DNA of 64,000 nt from Candidatus Electrothrix aestuarii (GCA_032595685.2 CP159373.1:2297501-2361500), one strand, 5' to 3'. Shown: positions 16,854-26,841, counted from the stretch's first letter. Made by a program: numbers and translations. Notes: generated from the sequence alone by a model not told the origin.

Positions 16854-17456
16854 ATGTTTACTACCTGTAAGCCCCTTATCCTTGCTTCGGCATCTCCGCG
16901 TCGGCAGCAATTCCTGCAGGACCTTGGACTTAATTTTACAGCGCTGGCTGCTGATATTGATGAAACACCGGTGGAAAATGAGGAGCCTGACGCCTTTGCT
17001 CGCCGCATGGCCCGAGAAAAGGCTGAGCTCATTGCCCAGCATCATCCCGCCTCATGGGTCGTTGGTGCTGATACAGTGGTTACTCTTGGTGGGCGCATTC
17101 TTGGGAAGCCAGATGATGCGGAGCACGCTTTGGAAATGTTGCGTAGCCTGCAAGGTGAAAAACATCAAGTCATTACGGGGGTGGCTTTGCGTTGCGTGCT
17201 GGAAGATAGCAGCGAAATTTTGAGCAGGGCTACTGAAGTACGCTTTGCAAGGTTTAGTGATGCGATCCTTGCTGCCTATGTTCAGACAGGGGAGCCTCTG
17301 GACAAAGCCGGTGCCTATGGGATACAAGGGAAAGGGGGATTTTTGGTGCGTTCTATTGCTGGATCCTGCTCTAATGTTATTGGCTTACCTGTTAATACTT
17401 GTATTGGTTTGCTCCTGCATTACAATATTATTGCGCCTTTACAGGAAGGGAAATAA
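16854..17456 (+). CDS. maf: Maf-family nucleoside triphosphate pyrophosphatase
   Basis: A 200-residue protein beginning LILASASPRRQQFL (residues 6-19), the hallmark of the Maf family, followed by DIDET, a MAREKAE segment, VVGADTVVTLGGRILGKP and a C-terminal KAGAYGIQGKGGFLV loop. Maf proteins hydrolyse non-canonical or modified nucleoside triphosphates (dTTP/UTP-type or m7GTP-type subfamilies). Which substrate applies is not decided here. GGAGG lies before the ATG. Confidence 0.92.
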   Translation: MFTTCKPLILASASPRRQQFLQDLGLNFTALAADIDETPVENEEPDAFARRMAREKAELIAQHHPASWVVGADTVVTLGGRILGKPDDAEHALEMLRSLQGEKHQVITGVALRCVLEDSSEILSRATEVRFARFSDAILAAYVQTGEPLDKAGAYGIQGKGGFLVRSIAGSCSNVIGLPVNTCIGLLLHYNIIAPLQEGK

Positions 17457-17654
17457 TGGTATAATTTATAAATGGACTTTATTTTTTGCCTATAGGGCGT
17501 GTCGAGAGAAAACAGACTAAAGAAGAACGCTGTCCTTGCTGTTGTGTGGCGCTATTAGAAGACCATACTTCGGTATAATTGATGGGAAACTACGGGGCCG
17601 GGAAGGGGATTGCTACACTCCATTCCGGCTAAGAATTTTGCTGCGCAGCTGAAC

Positions 17655-19901
17655 ATGACTCCTATGAATACCCCCCAAGACCTGACCCCCAACTCAACAT
17701 CGGCGGACCAACAGTCAGAATCCAGCGGTATTGATAATATGTTTTCACAAACACTCTCAGAACTGATTGTGGAAAAGAAAGACCGTCAGGCTGATATTCT
17801 GCTCGACCAATTGACCTCCTGGTTGCATGGTGATAAGCCGCAGGTAAGGTCCGAGGCAATTAGCCATCTCACTGATACGTTGGAATTGCTCATTGCTCAT
17901 CGCGAGTGGCAGCGGATGGAAAAACTTCTGCCCACAGTTTCTCAGGCCCTCTCCATAGCTGCGAAGAATGATGAGGTTGTGTGGCAGATCATTACAGCTC
18001 TTTCCATCTTTGCTGCGTATCAGATTGAAATAGGGAGATATGCGCCAGCTCGTAAGGCACTGCTGATTTTTGGTGGGTACAATGCCTTACAAGTTGCAAG
18101 TGTTGATATACGTGAACAGGCAGAACAGCTCATCAGTGATCTGGCAACCAAGCCCCTTATGGAACTGTTGTTGATCGAATACTTGTATGATCGGAGTAAG
18201 GGAGAGGATGCAGGACGACTGCTTGTGCTTTTTGGTAAGACGGCAGCAGAGTTTCTGACTGAACCCCAGAGTCTCCAGCAAAGCCGGGGGAAACCCGATG
18301 CATTACTTAAGCTTTTTGAAAATATTGGCCCGGTAGCAGAAAGTAGCCTGGGCGCCTTGTTACACCGGACAAAGGATTGGTACCTCCTGAGGAACAGTAT
18401 AAAACTACTCGGTGAAATGGGCTCTTCTGCCTGCTTTAACGATATAACAGCCTTGTTAGATCATGATGATCTTCGTGTTAAGGGGGAGGTCTTGCGGGCT
18501 GCCAGTAAGATTGAGACAAAGGAGAAAAAAGAATTTTTTCTCAGAGCCTTGGCTACGGTACCCCGGCAACTCAAGGAGCCTGTTGTCGCTCTACTTGGAG
18601 ATATTCCAGACAGTAGTCTAGTGGCTCCTTTAGCGGACTTGCTGGATGAGACATCCTATGTGCGGACGAAAGCCGGGTATCAGTTGCGCACCACTATTTG
18701 CAAAACTCTTGGTAAGATCGGTTCGGTAAAGGCGGTTCCTACACTGAAAAAAGTTATTGCCGATAACACAGAAACAGAAAAAGAGGGTGGGATTGCAAGA
18801 GAAAAATTAGTTCAGGCCGCAGAACAGGCAATTCAGTATATTAATCACGGTGGTAAGTATAAAGCACATCGTGCTGCGGCAGATTCCCTCAATGTTCCTT
18901 TGAAGAATAATCCTGTTGCTGCACGGGAAACCAATATTGTGCAGATTGCTATGGCTGGTGATCAGGCCAGGGCAACCACGCAGCTTTTTGATTTAATTGT
19001 GGAGTGCGTACATAATCAGGATTTCTACAATGCCGAGCGCTTGAGAGAACGGTTTAATGAAATTAACCCCAATGCATTGACCGAGATCATTCAGGCTGCG
19101 GAATTGATTGAGCAGGAAAAAAATGGGGTGCAGGTACGTGGCTATCTGGAAATTTGGTCGAATTTACTGCGTGAACTGACAGCAGAAGAGTTCAGTGCTA
19201 TCTATCACGAGTTAGAAAATCGTGAGCTACAACCTGATGAGATTTTGGTCAATCAGGGAGATAAAAATGATGAGCTCTTTTTTATAAACCACGGCATGAT
19301 CAAGACTTTTTACCAGAAGAGCGGGCGTAAGGTGTATGTCAAAAGCCTCACTGGTGGAGATCTTGCGGGGGAAAATTTTTTTGACGCCTCAGTCTGGACC
19401 ATCAGCATGGCTGCCCAGACAGAAAGTAAGATTTCCATTCTTAAACGTTCCAGTTTTTCCCGTTGGCAAGAGGCTTTTCCAGGGCTTGAAGCCAAGTTGC
19501 GGGCATTTTATAATCGTTCCAATGATGTCCAGGATTTATTACTGCGTAAGGGCTTGAATCGCAGGGCCTTTGAGCGTTATCAGCTCGCGCGAAAAATAGA
19601 ATTTCAGATTATTAATAACCTGGGTAATTCTATGGGGCAGCGTTTTAAGGGCCGGCTCTCGGATATTTCACGTGGCGGTCTTGCCATGAAATTTCATCTT
19701 GCGCAAAAAAAACATATTCGGGTCCTTTTTGGCCGAAAATTGCATATCTCTATTCCTGTGGCAGGAAAACCTCCAGAGCTTAATGTCTATGGCACTGTTT
19801 TATCCATCAATCCAGCTGAGGGAGAGGGGAGCGAGTATAAACTCCATTTTGTGTTTGACGCTCCAATGGAGCAAGAAGCTCTTCAGCTGGTCCTGGGGTA
19901 A
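17655..19901 (+). CDS. HEAT-repeat / cyclic-nucleotide-binding / PilZ protein
   Basis: A soluble protein of about 748 residues that joins three modules. Residues about 40-480 are helical repeats of HEAT type (LLGEMGSSACFNDITALLDH and LGKIGSVKAVPTLKKVI are clear units). A cyclic-nucleotide-binding domain follows near 515-625 (NQGDKNDELFFINHG, GGDLAGENFF). A C-terminal PilZ domain has both c-di-GMP motifs: RAFER (RxxxR) and DISRGG (DxSxxG). It could therefore respond to a cyclic mononucleotide and to c-di-GMP, with the HEAT region as a protein-binding scaffold. The start is uncertain: a TTG at 17610 has AAGGGGA directly against it, too close for normal use, and ATG 17655 or 17664 lacks a clear site. 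Confidence 0.85.
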   Translation: MTPMNTPQDLTPNSTSADQQSESSGIDNMFSQTLSELIVEKKDRQADILLDQLTSWLHGDKPQVRSEAISHLTDTLELLIAHREWQRMEKLLPTVSQALSIAAKNDEVVWQIITALSIFAAYQIEIGRYAPARKALLIFGGYNALQVASVDIREQAEQLISDLATKPLMELLLIEYLYDRSKGEDAGRLLVLFGKTAAEFLTEPQSLQQSRGKPDALLKLFENIGPVAESSLGALLHRTKDWYLLRNSIKLLGEMGSSACFNDITALLDHDDLRVKGEVLRAASKIETKEKKEFFLRALATVPRQLKEPVVALLGDIPDSSLVAPLADLLDETSYVRTKAGYQLRTTICKTLGKIGSVKAVPTLKKVIADNTETEKEGGIAREKLVQAAEQAIQYINHGGKYKAHRAAADSLNVPLKNNPVAARETNIVQIAMAGDQARATTQLFDLIVECVHNQDFYNAERLRERFNEINPNALTEIIQAAELIEQEKNGVQVRGYLEIWSNLLRELTAEEFSAIYHELENRELQPDEILVNQGDKNDELFFINHGMIKTFYQKSGRKVYVKSLTGGDLAGENFFDASVWTISMAAQTESKISILKRSSFSRWQEAFPGLEAKLRAFYNRSNDVQDLLLRKGLNRRAFERYQLARKIEFQIINNLGNSMGQRFKGRLSDISRGGLAMKFHLAQKKHIRVLFGRKLHISIPVAGKPPELNVYGTVLSINPAEGEGSEYKLHFVFDAPMEQEALQLVLG

Positions 19902-20283
19902 TAATTTTATTGTGGGGGAAATAAAAAAATGTAGGGAGTTATTATGTGAGTAATGAATGGTGTTTTTTCTCTAATTTTAGATTATTATCTTCCTAAACTC
20001 TCTTTTTGTGTCTTTTTAAGTGTAAAGGGCTCTGTTTTATGTTAGAAAGCTGTTTGTTTTTTAATATTAATTCGTTAGGGTGGTGAAAAGAGCAGGGTCT
20101 TTTTTCGCAAAGACCGACGAGAGATGTGAAAAAAATTATACAGCTATAAAATATTCTTGACTGTTTTTTTAAAGTATCATATTTTGAATTTACAGTGGAG
20201 ATGTTGCTGTAAATAAAAAAATAGTGAACACGTTGCATGGCAACGAAATCAAGACCCTATTACAAAAGTCAAAGGAGATGGAT
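19902..20283. other. AT-rich intergenic region upstream of porin gene
   Basis: No gene is supported here. It contains a small hairpin (GGTCTTT/AAAGACC at about 20096-20116) and a good promoter for the downstream porin. Open frames across it are low-complexity. Confidence 0.6.
20157..20185 (+). promoter_or_regulatory. Candidate sigma70 promoter of porin gene
   Basis: TTGACT (20157-20162), a 17-base spacer and TATTTT (20180-20185) lie about 100 bases before the porin start. Spacing is ideal and the -35 matches five of six consensus bases. Confidence 0.6.
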
Positions 20284-21531
20284 ATGAAGAAAGTACTTGT
20301 TGCCGGTGCAGCATTGATGTTAGCGGGCGCTATGGTTTCAGCCGCATCTGCTGGAACACCTGGAGAGGCTCCTGTAGAAACCACAGGGATAAGCCTCAGT
20401 GGTGATGCGCGCGTTACCTATGTTGGATGGAGTGATTACGATCGTCAGGATTCTGAGACTGAATATAGTGATTATTTTGAATCTCGCGTGAGTGTCAACT
20501 TTGATGCTGTTGCGACAGGTGGAACTGCTGTTCATGCACGGCTCTACTTTGATGACGAGGGCTTTAACGATGATGTGCCCTGGAATGGAAACGGCGATGC
20601 GCAGCTTGGCGTATCCACAGATTATGCCTATATTGTAACTCCTCTGTCTGATACCCTGAGCGTAAAAGCTGGTCGCCTGCCCCTGAATTTTAGTGCATTC
20701 TATGCAGGTGAAATTCGCGCAACACGTCTTCAGGTAATTTATCACAGCGGTAATTTTAAGCTCATTCCTTGGATTGGCGTAGCCTCCGAAGATAATACTG
20801 ATCTGGACAACCTGGATGATAATGACTTCATGCAGTACGGTATTATTCCCGTACTCAAACTGAACGATGCTTGGAGCGTAAAAGGGTATTTTCGTTATAA
20901 TGACGATCAGAGAGAATGGGATACCGATCCTTCAGTTGATGATTCAGGCGCTACTGTGGCTGCAACAGCACATGACGATAGATCCGGTTTTGATGGAACC
21001 ATTCAGGTCGCAGGAAAAGCTGGTATGGTTGACCTGACAGCTCAGGTTGCGTATGTTGAAGCCGATTTTCAAGGTACTGAAGATGATGGAATTGGTTGTT
21101 TTGTCCAGGCTGCTTTTGGCACCCCGGCTGTTACTCCGATTCTTATCGCTGGTATGACCCAGGATGGTTTCCAGGCATTTCGTGACTTTGGTTTTGTCAT
21201 GGTTGGTGGTAATGAGTCCACAACTGTTGTTAATGTTGGTAATGCTTATGGTGACTTAGCGTTCGGTGCCTTGGTTCTGCAGCATGGTATCAGTGACCAG
21301 CTCAGCGTACAGGGTAACCTGCTCTATGCTTCCTATGATTATGATACTGAGGAGGCTAATATGCTTGATAGTGCTGTCGAGGTTTCCGGTGTTATGACCT
21401 ATGCTCTTTCTGAAAGCACCAGCTTTGAATATAAGCTAGGTTATTTGGCTCCGAGCTATACAGATGGTTCTTCTGATGTACTGGAAGATGCATACATCGG
21501 CCAGGTGCTTCGTATGAATGTTGCATTCTAA
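20284..21531 (+). CDS. Outer-membrane beta-barrel porin
   Basis: A 415-residue exported protein. ATG 20284 is chosen because AAAGGAG sits about 7 bases upstream; in-frame ATG 20278 is too close to that site. The signal peptide (MKKVLVAGAALMLAGAM, cleaved after ASA near residue 24) is followed by alternating beta strands rich in aromatic residues and by acidic turns. The chain ends in RMNVAF, the terminal phenylalanine recognised by the BAM machinery. Strands such as ARLYFDDEG and VKAGRLPLNFSAFYAG are typical of general porins. The pore specificity cannot be read. A strong promoter-like pair lies upstream and a terminator downstream, so it is probably an abundant single-gene transcript. Confidence 0.85.
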   Translation: MKKVLVAGAALMLAGAMVSAASAGTPGEAPVETTGISLSGDARVTYVGWSDYDRQDSETEYSDYFESRVSVNFDAVATGGTAVHARLYFDDEGFNDDVPWNGNGDAQLGVSTDYAYIVTPLSDTLSVKAGRLPLNFSAFYAGEIRATRLQVIYHSGNFKLIPWIGVASEDNTDLDNLDDNDFMQYGIIPVLKLNDAWSVKGYFRYNDDQREWDTDPSVDDSGATVAATAHDDRSGFDGTIQVAGKAGMVDLTAQVAYVEADFQGTEDDGIGCFVQAAFGTPAVTPILIAGMTQDGFQAFRDFGFVMVGGNESTTVVNVGNAYGDLAFGALVLQHGISDQLSVQGNLLYASYDYDTEEANMLDSAVEVSGVMTYALSESTSFEYKLGYLAPSYTDGSSDVLEDAYIGQVLRMNVAF

Positions 21532-21567
21532 GCTGTCTCTATAAACAAGCTTAGTCGAGAATAAAAA

Positions 21568-21594
21568 ACGAGTCCCTTGCGGGCTCGTTTTTTT
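21568..21594. terminator. Terminator between porin and kinase genes
   Basis: ACGAGTCCC (21568-21576) and GGGCTCGT (21581-21588) pair around a TTGC loop with one bulged T. The hairpin is flanked by an A run on the left and seven T on the right, so it can end both the porin transcript and the convergent kinase transcript. Confidence 0.85.
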
Positions 21595-21607
21595 GTTTCC
21601 AGAGAAA

Positions 21608-23431
21608 TTAAGGGTTTGGCAAGGTGATAATAACTTCTGTCCCTCCATGTTCCCGGCATTGAATGTGCAATTTTCCTTGATGATCCTTAATGATACGTTC
21701 TACCAGCGCCAATCCTACACCAGTTCCGGCTACCTTAGTTGTATAGAAGGGGTCTGAAACTCTTTGGAGATCAGCCGCTGCAATGCCCATGCCGCTATCC
21801 TTGACAGCTATGTGAATGTATTTCCTGTCTGTCGAGACCTCAATCTCTAAAGTTCCTCCATTTTCCATTGCCTCCACAGCATTACGTACCAGATGCACAA
21901 GCACCTTACGTATCTGTCGAGCATCAAGCTCACAGGTGAGCTGTTCAGGTGCCAACGCTTGGTACTTGATGCCTTGTTTTTCCATAGCATTATAAAAAAG
22001 CATCAGTGTTTTGATGATCAGCGGGTAGACAAGGACCGACTCTTTTTTGAGAGGGCTAATATCAACGAAGTTGAAAAGGTCTTCCAGGGTCTGCTCAATA
22101 CGTGTAACCTCCATAGCCATCATATCCAAAAATTTTAATTGCTGGGGATCGCTCGTCTTGCGACTGAGGAGCCTCGCAGTGCCGCCGATTGAGGTGATGG
22201 GGTTACGGATATTATGGGCAAGCTGAGCTGCAACTTGTCCCAGTACGGAGTAACGTTCAGATTCAACGAGAAGATCCTTGTTGGTCTCAAGTTCGTGGGT
22301 CACGAGTTCCAACTGCTTGATTTTCTCCTCCATATCAGCATAAAGCCGACAGTGCTCAATGGCGAGGCTGGCCTGACTGGCAAAGCTCTCCAAGGCACGG
22401 ATGAGCGGAGAATCAATTTCTTTGCCCGTAACAAAGTGATCCGCGATAATTACGCCAAGAGATCGAGTGGAGGAGTATAAGGGGACCACCACGAAATTGT
22501 CTTCCTGGAGAAGCCCCATCAAATCTACAGGAACCGAAAATTCGCATTGACCATGACAGACATTAATGGTTTTACGCTCCATTGCAGCCCGAATCAGGAG
22601 GTGCTCCCTGTTATCCGCTGGAATGCGTAAGGCTCGAACGATTTTATTGACTTCGCTATCCTCATGAAAGTCATGTCCCTTGATTGAGTCGATGATATCA
22701 TGAAAACGCAAGGCCCTATTGCTCATTTCTTGCCAAATCCTGACCGCATCTTCCCTGCATCCGGGGCCAACAGCTAACCTCCCTTCAAGCACGGTTCCTG
22801 TGGAGTCAAACAGGGCGAGAAAAGCTCGGTTAAACTTCAAGCCCTCCTCCGCTGTGATGCCAACGAGAATTGCCTGCAGAATTTCTTCCAGAGCTGTCAT
22901 GCCAAGATAGGCAGTGTTCATCTTCAAGGCCAGTTCATGCAGGAGCTGGATTCGAAAATGTGCCTGCTCAAGTTGCTGTTGGTATCTCCTGTTATTAATC
23001 TGTAGTCTTCTTTTTTCCAGAACTTTGCGGACAGTCTCCCAAAAGGTGGCTAGCTGGACTGGTTTGGTGAGATAATCATCTGCACCATGACGAAGACATT
23101 CCAGTGCAGTATGCAGGTCTGTGGCGGCAGACAGCATAATGATGGCGGTGCTCGGACTGGCCTCTTTGATCTCGGAAATCAGTTCTGTTCCGTCCCCGTC
23201 AGGAAGGTTGATGTCAAGAAGGATCAGAGCGATGGGGACGCTATGGAGCACCTGCCGGAATTCTTGTACAGAGCTTGCGGTCAGGGTCTTTAATCCCCGT
23301 TGATGCAGGAAGTTTTGCAGCAGAACAACAACAGCATGATAATCATCAACGGCGAGAATAACTTCATCACCTTCGAGAAATTCATTGTCATCCAGAGAAA
23401 CAGGTGGCAGTCTCAGTTCAGGACCCGGCAT
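21608..23431 (-). CDS. Receiver-GAF-histidine kinase
   Basis: A cytoplasmic sensor of about 607 residues. A receiver domain comes first (VDDYHAVVVLL, the phosphoacceptor in LILLDINLPDGDG, and the closing lysine in YLTKP). A GAF domain follows (about 165-375), then a short coil, a HisKA domain with phospho-acceptor histidine in LAHNIRNPITSIGG, and an HATPase domain (VRNAVEAMENGG, VKDSGMGI, DPFYTTKVAGTGVGLALV). A receiver at the N terminus usually means the kinase is itself the output of another kinase. No transmembrane helix is present. The TTG at 23443 is rejected in favour of ATG 23431. No response regulator lies next to it, so its target is unknown. Confidence 0.88.
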   Translation of the reverse strand: MPGPELRLPPVSLDDNEFLEGDEVILAVDDYHAVVVLLQNFLHQRGLKTLTASSVQEFRQVLHSVPIALILLDINLPDGDGTELISEIKEASPSTAIIMLSAATDLHTALECLRHGADDYLTKPVQLATFWETVRKVLEKRRLQINNRRYQQQLEQAHFRIQLLHELALKMNTAYLGMTALEEILQAILVGITAEEGLKFNRAFLALFDSTGTVLEGRLAVGPGCREDAVRIWQEMSNRALRFHDIIDSIKGHDFHEDSEVNKIVRALRIPADNREHLLIRAAMERKTINVCHGQCEFSVPVDLMGLLQEDNFVVVPLYSSTRSLGVIIADHFVTGKEIDSPLIRALESFASQASLAIEHCRLYADMEEKIKQLELVTHELETNKDLLVESERYSVLGQVAAQLAHNIRNPITSIGGTARLLSRKTSDPQQLKFLDMMAMEVTRIEQTLEDLFNFVDISPLKKESVLVYPLIIKTLMLFYNAMEKQGIKYQALAPEQLTCELDARQIRKVLVHLVRNAVEAMENGGTLEIEVSTDRKYIHIAVKDSGMGIAAADLQRVSDPFYTTKVAGTGVGLALVERIIKDHQGKLHIQCREHGGTEVIITLPNP

Positions 23432-23649
23432 GGTTATTTCCAAGTAAGTTAGCGTGTCTAATTTGATTTTTTAAGATTCTTTTTGTTATACCGCAAATTA
23501 TGCGGCTTTGCCCTGAAAAAGAATTGAGAAGAGAGGGGGAAGAGAATCTTGGATTGCCCGGTTAGGCTCTCCGTGGTAAAGATTATGGGAAAAAAGCTTG
23601 TCGTTCGCTGTGCTGATAGAGACAAGTTCATTATTAGTTCATCCTCTAT

Positions 23650-25674
23650 ATGAAAAATATTTTTGCAGACATTGGTCTCCTGGCAGAGCATCTCCCCGAT
23701 TACGAATCCCGTCCTGGTCAGTTGGAGATGGCAGAAGCTGTTGCCAAGCTATTAGAGCAGGAGGGCCAACAAGTCGGCTCGGAACAGGATAGTCCTTCTT
23801 TGGCACAGTGCCTGATCGTAGAAGCGGGAACTGGGCTGGGGAAAACCTTGGCATATCTTATCCCGGCAGTGCTCAGCGGGCGCAGGGTCGTTGTTTCCAC
23901 AAATACCCGTAATCTTCAAGATCAAATCCTTAAACGGGAAATTCCCTTTATTCAGAATGCTCTTGCTCCAGGTTTACGAGCAATGACAGTGAAAGGACGC
24001 CAGAATTATCTTTGTCTTTATAGATGGCATCAGATCGCTGATCATAAGCAGCAAGTCATCTTTCAGGAGCAAGTGGGCAACAAGGGAAAGCAGGGAAAGG
24101 GGATGTACGATGTACTTGATGAGTGGTTGCAACGAACCGTTGTTGCTGATCGTGCTGAACTCTCCGGAATATCAGGTGGCTCATTGCTCTGGCAAAAGAT
24201 CTGTTGCCTGCCTCATTTTTGTCTTGGTGCAGATTGCCCTTATGCTAATGCTTGTTATTTGAATCGTCTTCGCCGCTTAGCCGCATCCTGCCAGGTCTTG
24301 GTTGTCAACCATCATCTCCTCTTTTCTGACCTGGCAGTCCGGAAAAATGGCTACGGAGAGGTGCTCCCCAGGTATCAATCTGTTATTATAGACGAAGCAC
24401 ATCACCTGGAAAATGTGGCAGGTAATTTCTTTGGCTTTTCTTTTTCTAGGTATCAGGTCGTTGATCTGATAACAGATATAGAACAGAGCGTGCTGAAAAA
24501 GGGAGGAAAGACAAGTGGTTTATATGAAAGTATGCTCTCCGCAGCCAGAGCGCTTTCCGGCCTGAACGAACAATTTGCTGCAATGTTTCCGGTCCAGAAA
24601 GGAAGATTTCCCTTAAGGGATCTTTGGGAAGAGTATCCCGAAGTGCCAAAAGCACGAGATGCTGTTATGACGGCGTTACACTCTCTGGCAGAGCAGCTCG
24701 ACAAGATCAAGGGGCAGGATGAACCTTGGGGGCATTATGGACAGCGGAGTCAGGATATTGCCCATCATCTGGAGCAGATTACCTCCCCCTTACTCCTCCC
24801 TCATGGAGAGGCCGATCTGTCCAATTATATTCAATGGGTTGAGCGAACAGAAAAGAATCTTACCCTTTCCGCCACTCCTATTGATGTTGCTGAAGAGCTG
24901 CAAAGCACACTTTTTGCTGGCGCAGAACATTGTCTCTTTACCTCTGCAACGTTGAGAACCGAGGGGGGTGATGGGGGATTTAGTTATTTTCGTCAACGTC
25001 TTGGAATTCCTGAGACCACGCAAAGTTATTCTTTTTCCTCGCCTTTTGATTATCAAAAACGAACCTTGCTTTACGTCCCTGGAGATCAATTTCCCGAACC
25101 AAATGATGCGCAGTACAGAACAGCATTGCACCAGGAACTGTTGCAACTTATTACCTGCTCTAAAGGACGTGCTCTGCTCTTGTTTACCTCGTTTCAATCG
25201 CTGGAGCTTGCATGGCATAGTTTGCAGGATCAAGTTTCGTATCCCTTGCTGCGTCAAGGTACCTGCTCACGCTCCCTGTTACTGGAACGTTTTGCGGAGC
25301 AGACAAACTCTGTCCTTTTTGCTGTTGCCAGTTTCTGGGAAGGTGTTGATGTCCCTGGAGACTCTTTGAGCTTGGTCGTTATTGATAAATTGCCGTTTGA
25401 AGTCCCCAGTGACCCTGTTATTATGGCCCGCATGGAGAGAATTAAGGCAGCCGGAGGGAATCCATTCATGGATTTTCAGATACCCAGAGCGATTCTCACC
25501 TTGAGGCAGGGCGTAGGGCGTCTCATGCGGCGTGCAAATGATCGGGGAGTTATGGCGATTCTGGATGTCCGTTTATTTAGTAAATTTTATGGTCGCCGTT
25601 TTCGGGCGAACTTACCTGCTGCTCCAATCAGTAGGGATATGCAGGATGTGGAGATTTTTTTTAATGGAGAGTAA
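23650..25674 (+). CDS. DinG/XPD-family ATP-dependent DNA helicase
   Basis: A 674-residue superfamily 2 helicase. Walker A is EAGTGLGKT near residue 60. The iron-sulfur cluster cysteines stand in CCLPHFCLGADCPYANACY near 184-203. The DEAH box is IIDEAHHLE near 245, and C-terminal motifs include LFTSATLR, LLLFTSFQSLE, SFWEGVDVPGD and the motif VI RQGVGRLMRR. Family members unwind 5'-3' at replication-blocking structures such as R-loops. No exonuclease domain is fused to it, so it is DinG/YoaA-like rather than the Gram-positive nuclease form. The start at ATG 23650 gives a normal N terminus. Confidence 0.9.
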   Translation: MKNIFADIGLLAEHLPDYESRPGQLEMAEAVAKLLEQEGQQVGSEQDSPSLAQCLIVEAGTGLGKTLAYLIPAVLSGRRVVVSTNTRNLQDQILKREIPFIQNALAPGLRAMTVKGRQNYLCLYRWHQIADHKQQVIFQEQVGNKGKQGKGMYDVLDEWLQRTVVADRAELSGISGGSLLWQKICCLPHFCLGADCPYANACYLNRLRRLAASCQVLVVNHHLLFSDLAVRKNGYGEVLPRYQSVIIDEAHHLENVAGNFFGFSFSRYQVVDLITDIEQSVLKKGGKTSGLYESMLSAARALSGLNEQFAAMFPVQKGRFPLRDLWEEYPEVPKARDAVMTALHSLAEQLDKIKGQDEPWGHYGQRSQDIAHHLEQITSPLLLPHGEADLSNYIQWVERTEKNLTLSATPIDVAEELQSTLFAGAEHCLFTSATLRTEGGDGGFSYFRQRLGIPETTQSYSFSSPFDYQKRTLLYVPGDQFPEPNDAQYRTALHQELLQLITCSKGRALLLFTSFQSLELAWHSLQDQVSYPLLRQGTCSRSLLLERFAEQTNSVLFAVASFWEGVDVPGDSLSLVVIDKLPFEVPSDPVIMARMERIKAAGGNPFMDFQIPRAILTLRQGVGRLMRRANDRGVMAILDVRLFSKFYGRRFRANLPAAPISRDMQDVEIFFNGE

Positions 25675-25767
25675 TTGTTTCCTCCTTAACATCCATCCCG
25701 CTCCTTCGGGGGCGACAAAGAATGAAAGTGAGCCTGACCAGGTGCTCCGGCCAACTTTCAGAGGTAT

Positions 25768-26808
25768 ATGAAAGAAGGTATGTTGAAAGAAGAAAAGGCA
25801 ATTCCGGCTAGCGTGGATAAGGACTTTTTACGTGGTTTTATACAAGAGCAGGCGGTTCGAACTGAAGAGAGTATACGTTTGGATCTGGAAAAGAGTTTGT
25901 CTGGGAGCGACTCGCTCCTGTCTGAGGTCTTGCAGTATGCTCTTTTGCAAGGAGGTAAGCGGTTACGGCCTGTGCTTGTGATTCTCGGCTCCAGGCTTTG
26001 CGGGCGGGACGATGAAGACTTATATCTGTTAGCTGCGGCCTTTGAGTATCTGCATACTGCTACATTAATCCATGATGACGTGCTTGATCATGCCGAAAAT
26101 AGGCGTGGAAATGAGTCTGTGGTGAAAAAATACGGCACAGCCGCAGCCATCCTTGCCGGTGATTGGCTTCATGCCCGCTCGATGTATCTCATAGGTAGTT
26201 TGACTGCCCAACAAGGCCTTGATGTATTTTGCGCTGCAACGCAGGCGATGGTTGATGGTGAGTTCCTCCAGTTACGCTATACCGCAAATCCTATGGTGAC
26301 GGAAGAACAGTACCTTGCAGTTGTTCTGCGTAAGACAGCCTGTTTGATGAGCTCCACCTGCGAAATAGGTGCCTTATATGCGCATGCCGATGCGGAGCAA
26401 CAACGTGCCTTAGCGCGATATGGGGAAAGAATAGGGATAGCCTTCCAGATTGTCGATGATCTCCTGGATTATCTCGGAGACGAGCAGGCAACGGGCAAGG
26501 TGGTTGGGAATGATTTCATAGAGGGAAAAATGACCCTCCCTCTTATACATGCCCTTGCCCATGCCGCAGATGAGGAGAAGGCAGAATTGATTACAGGGCT
26601 CAAAACTCCGGCCAGAGATAAGACTGGATGCGCCAGAGCCCGACAGCTTATGCAGGCAGCGGACAGCTTTGCCTTCTCCCGTCAGCGGGCTCAGCAGGAG
26701 ATAGAAGATGGACTGGCAGCCTTGTCCTGTTTTGATCGGAGGCAGCACCAGGAGAGTTTGACCGTTTTAGAGCAGCTTGCCGAATATATTTTGCAGCGAG
26801 ATCGTTAG
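25768..26808 (+). CDS. ispB: Polyprenyl diphosphate synthase
   Basis: A 346-residue trans-prenyltransferase. The first aspartate-rich motif is DDVLD near residue 107, preceded by GGKRLRPVL. The second region has IAFQIVDDLLDYLGD. Lysine and arginine residues of the substrate site (GNDFIEGKMTLPLIHAL) are present. It would make the octaprenyl-type side chain for menaquinone; chain length cannot be read with confidence. The N-terminal extension of about 25 residues before the domain is a little long, so ATG 25780 is an alternative start. The gene ends at a convergent terminator shared with glgP. Confidence 0.85.
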   Translation: MKEGMLKEEKAIPASVDKDFLRGFIQEQAVRTEESIRLDLEKSLSGSDSLLSEVLQYALLQGGKRLRPVLVILGSRLCGRDDEDLYLLAAAFEYLHTATLIHDDVLDHAENRRGNESVVKKYGTAAAILAGDWLHARSMYLIGSLTAQQGLDVFCAATQAMVDGEFLQLRYTANPMVTEEQYLAVVLRKTACLMSSTCEIGALYAHADAEQQRALARYGERIGIAFQIVDDLLDYLGDEQATGKVVGNDFIEGKMTLPLIHALAHAADEEKAELITGLKTPARDKTGCARARQLMQAADSFAFSRQRAQQEIEDGLAALSCFDRRQHQESLTVLEQLAEYILQRDR

Positions 26809-26813
26809 GGGTG

Positions 26814-26841
26814 AAGGGAGGGTACTTCCTCCCTTTTTTTT
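26814..26841. terminator. Terminator between ispB and glgP
   Basis: AAGGGAGG (26814-26821) can pair with CCTCCC (26828-26833) around a short loop, followed by eight T. It lies in the convergent gap between the polyprenyl synthase gene and glgP. Confidence 0.75.
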
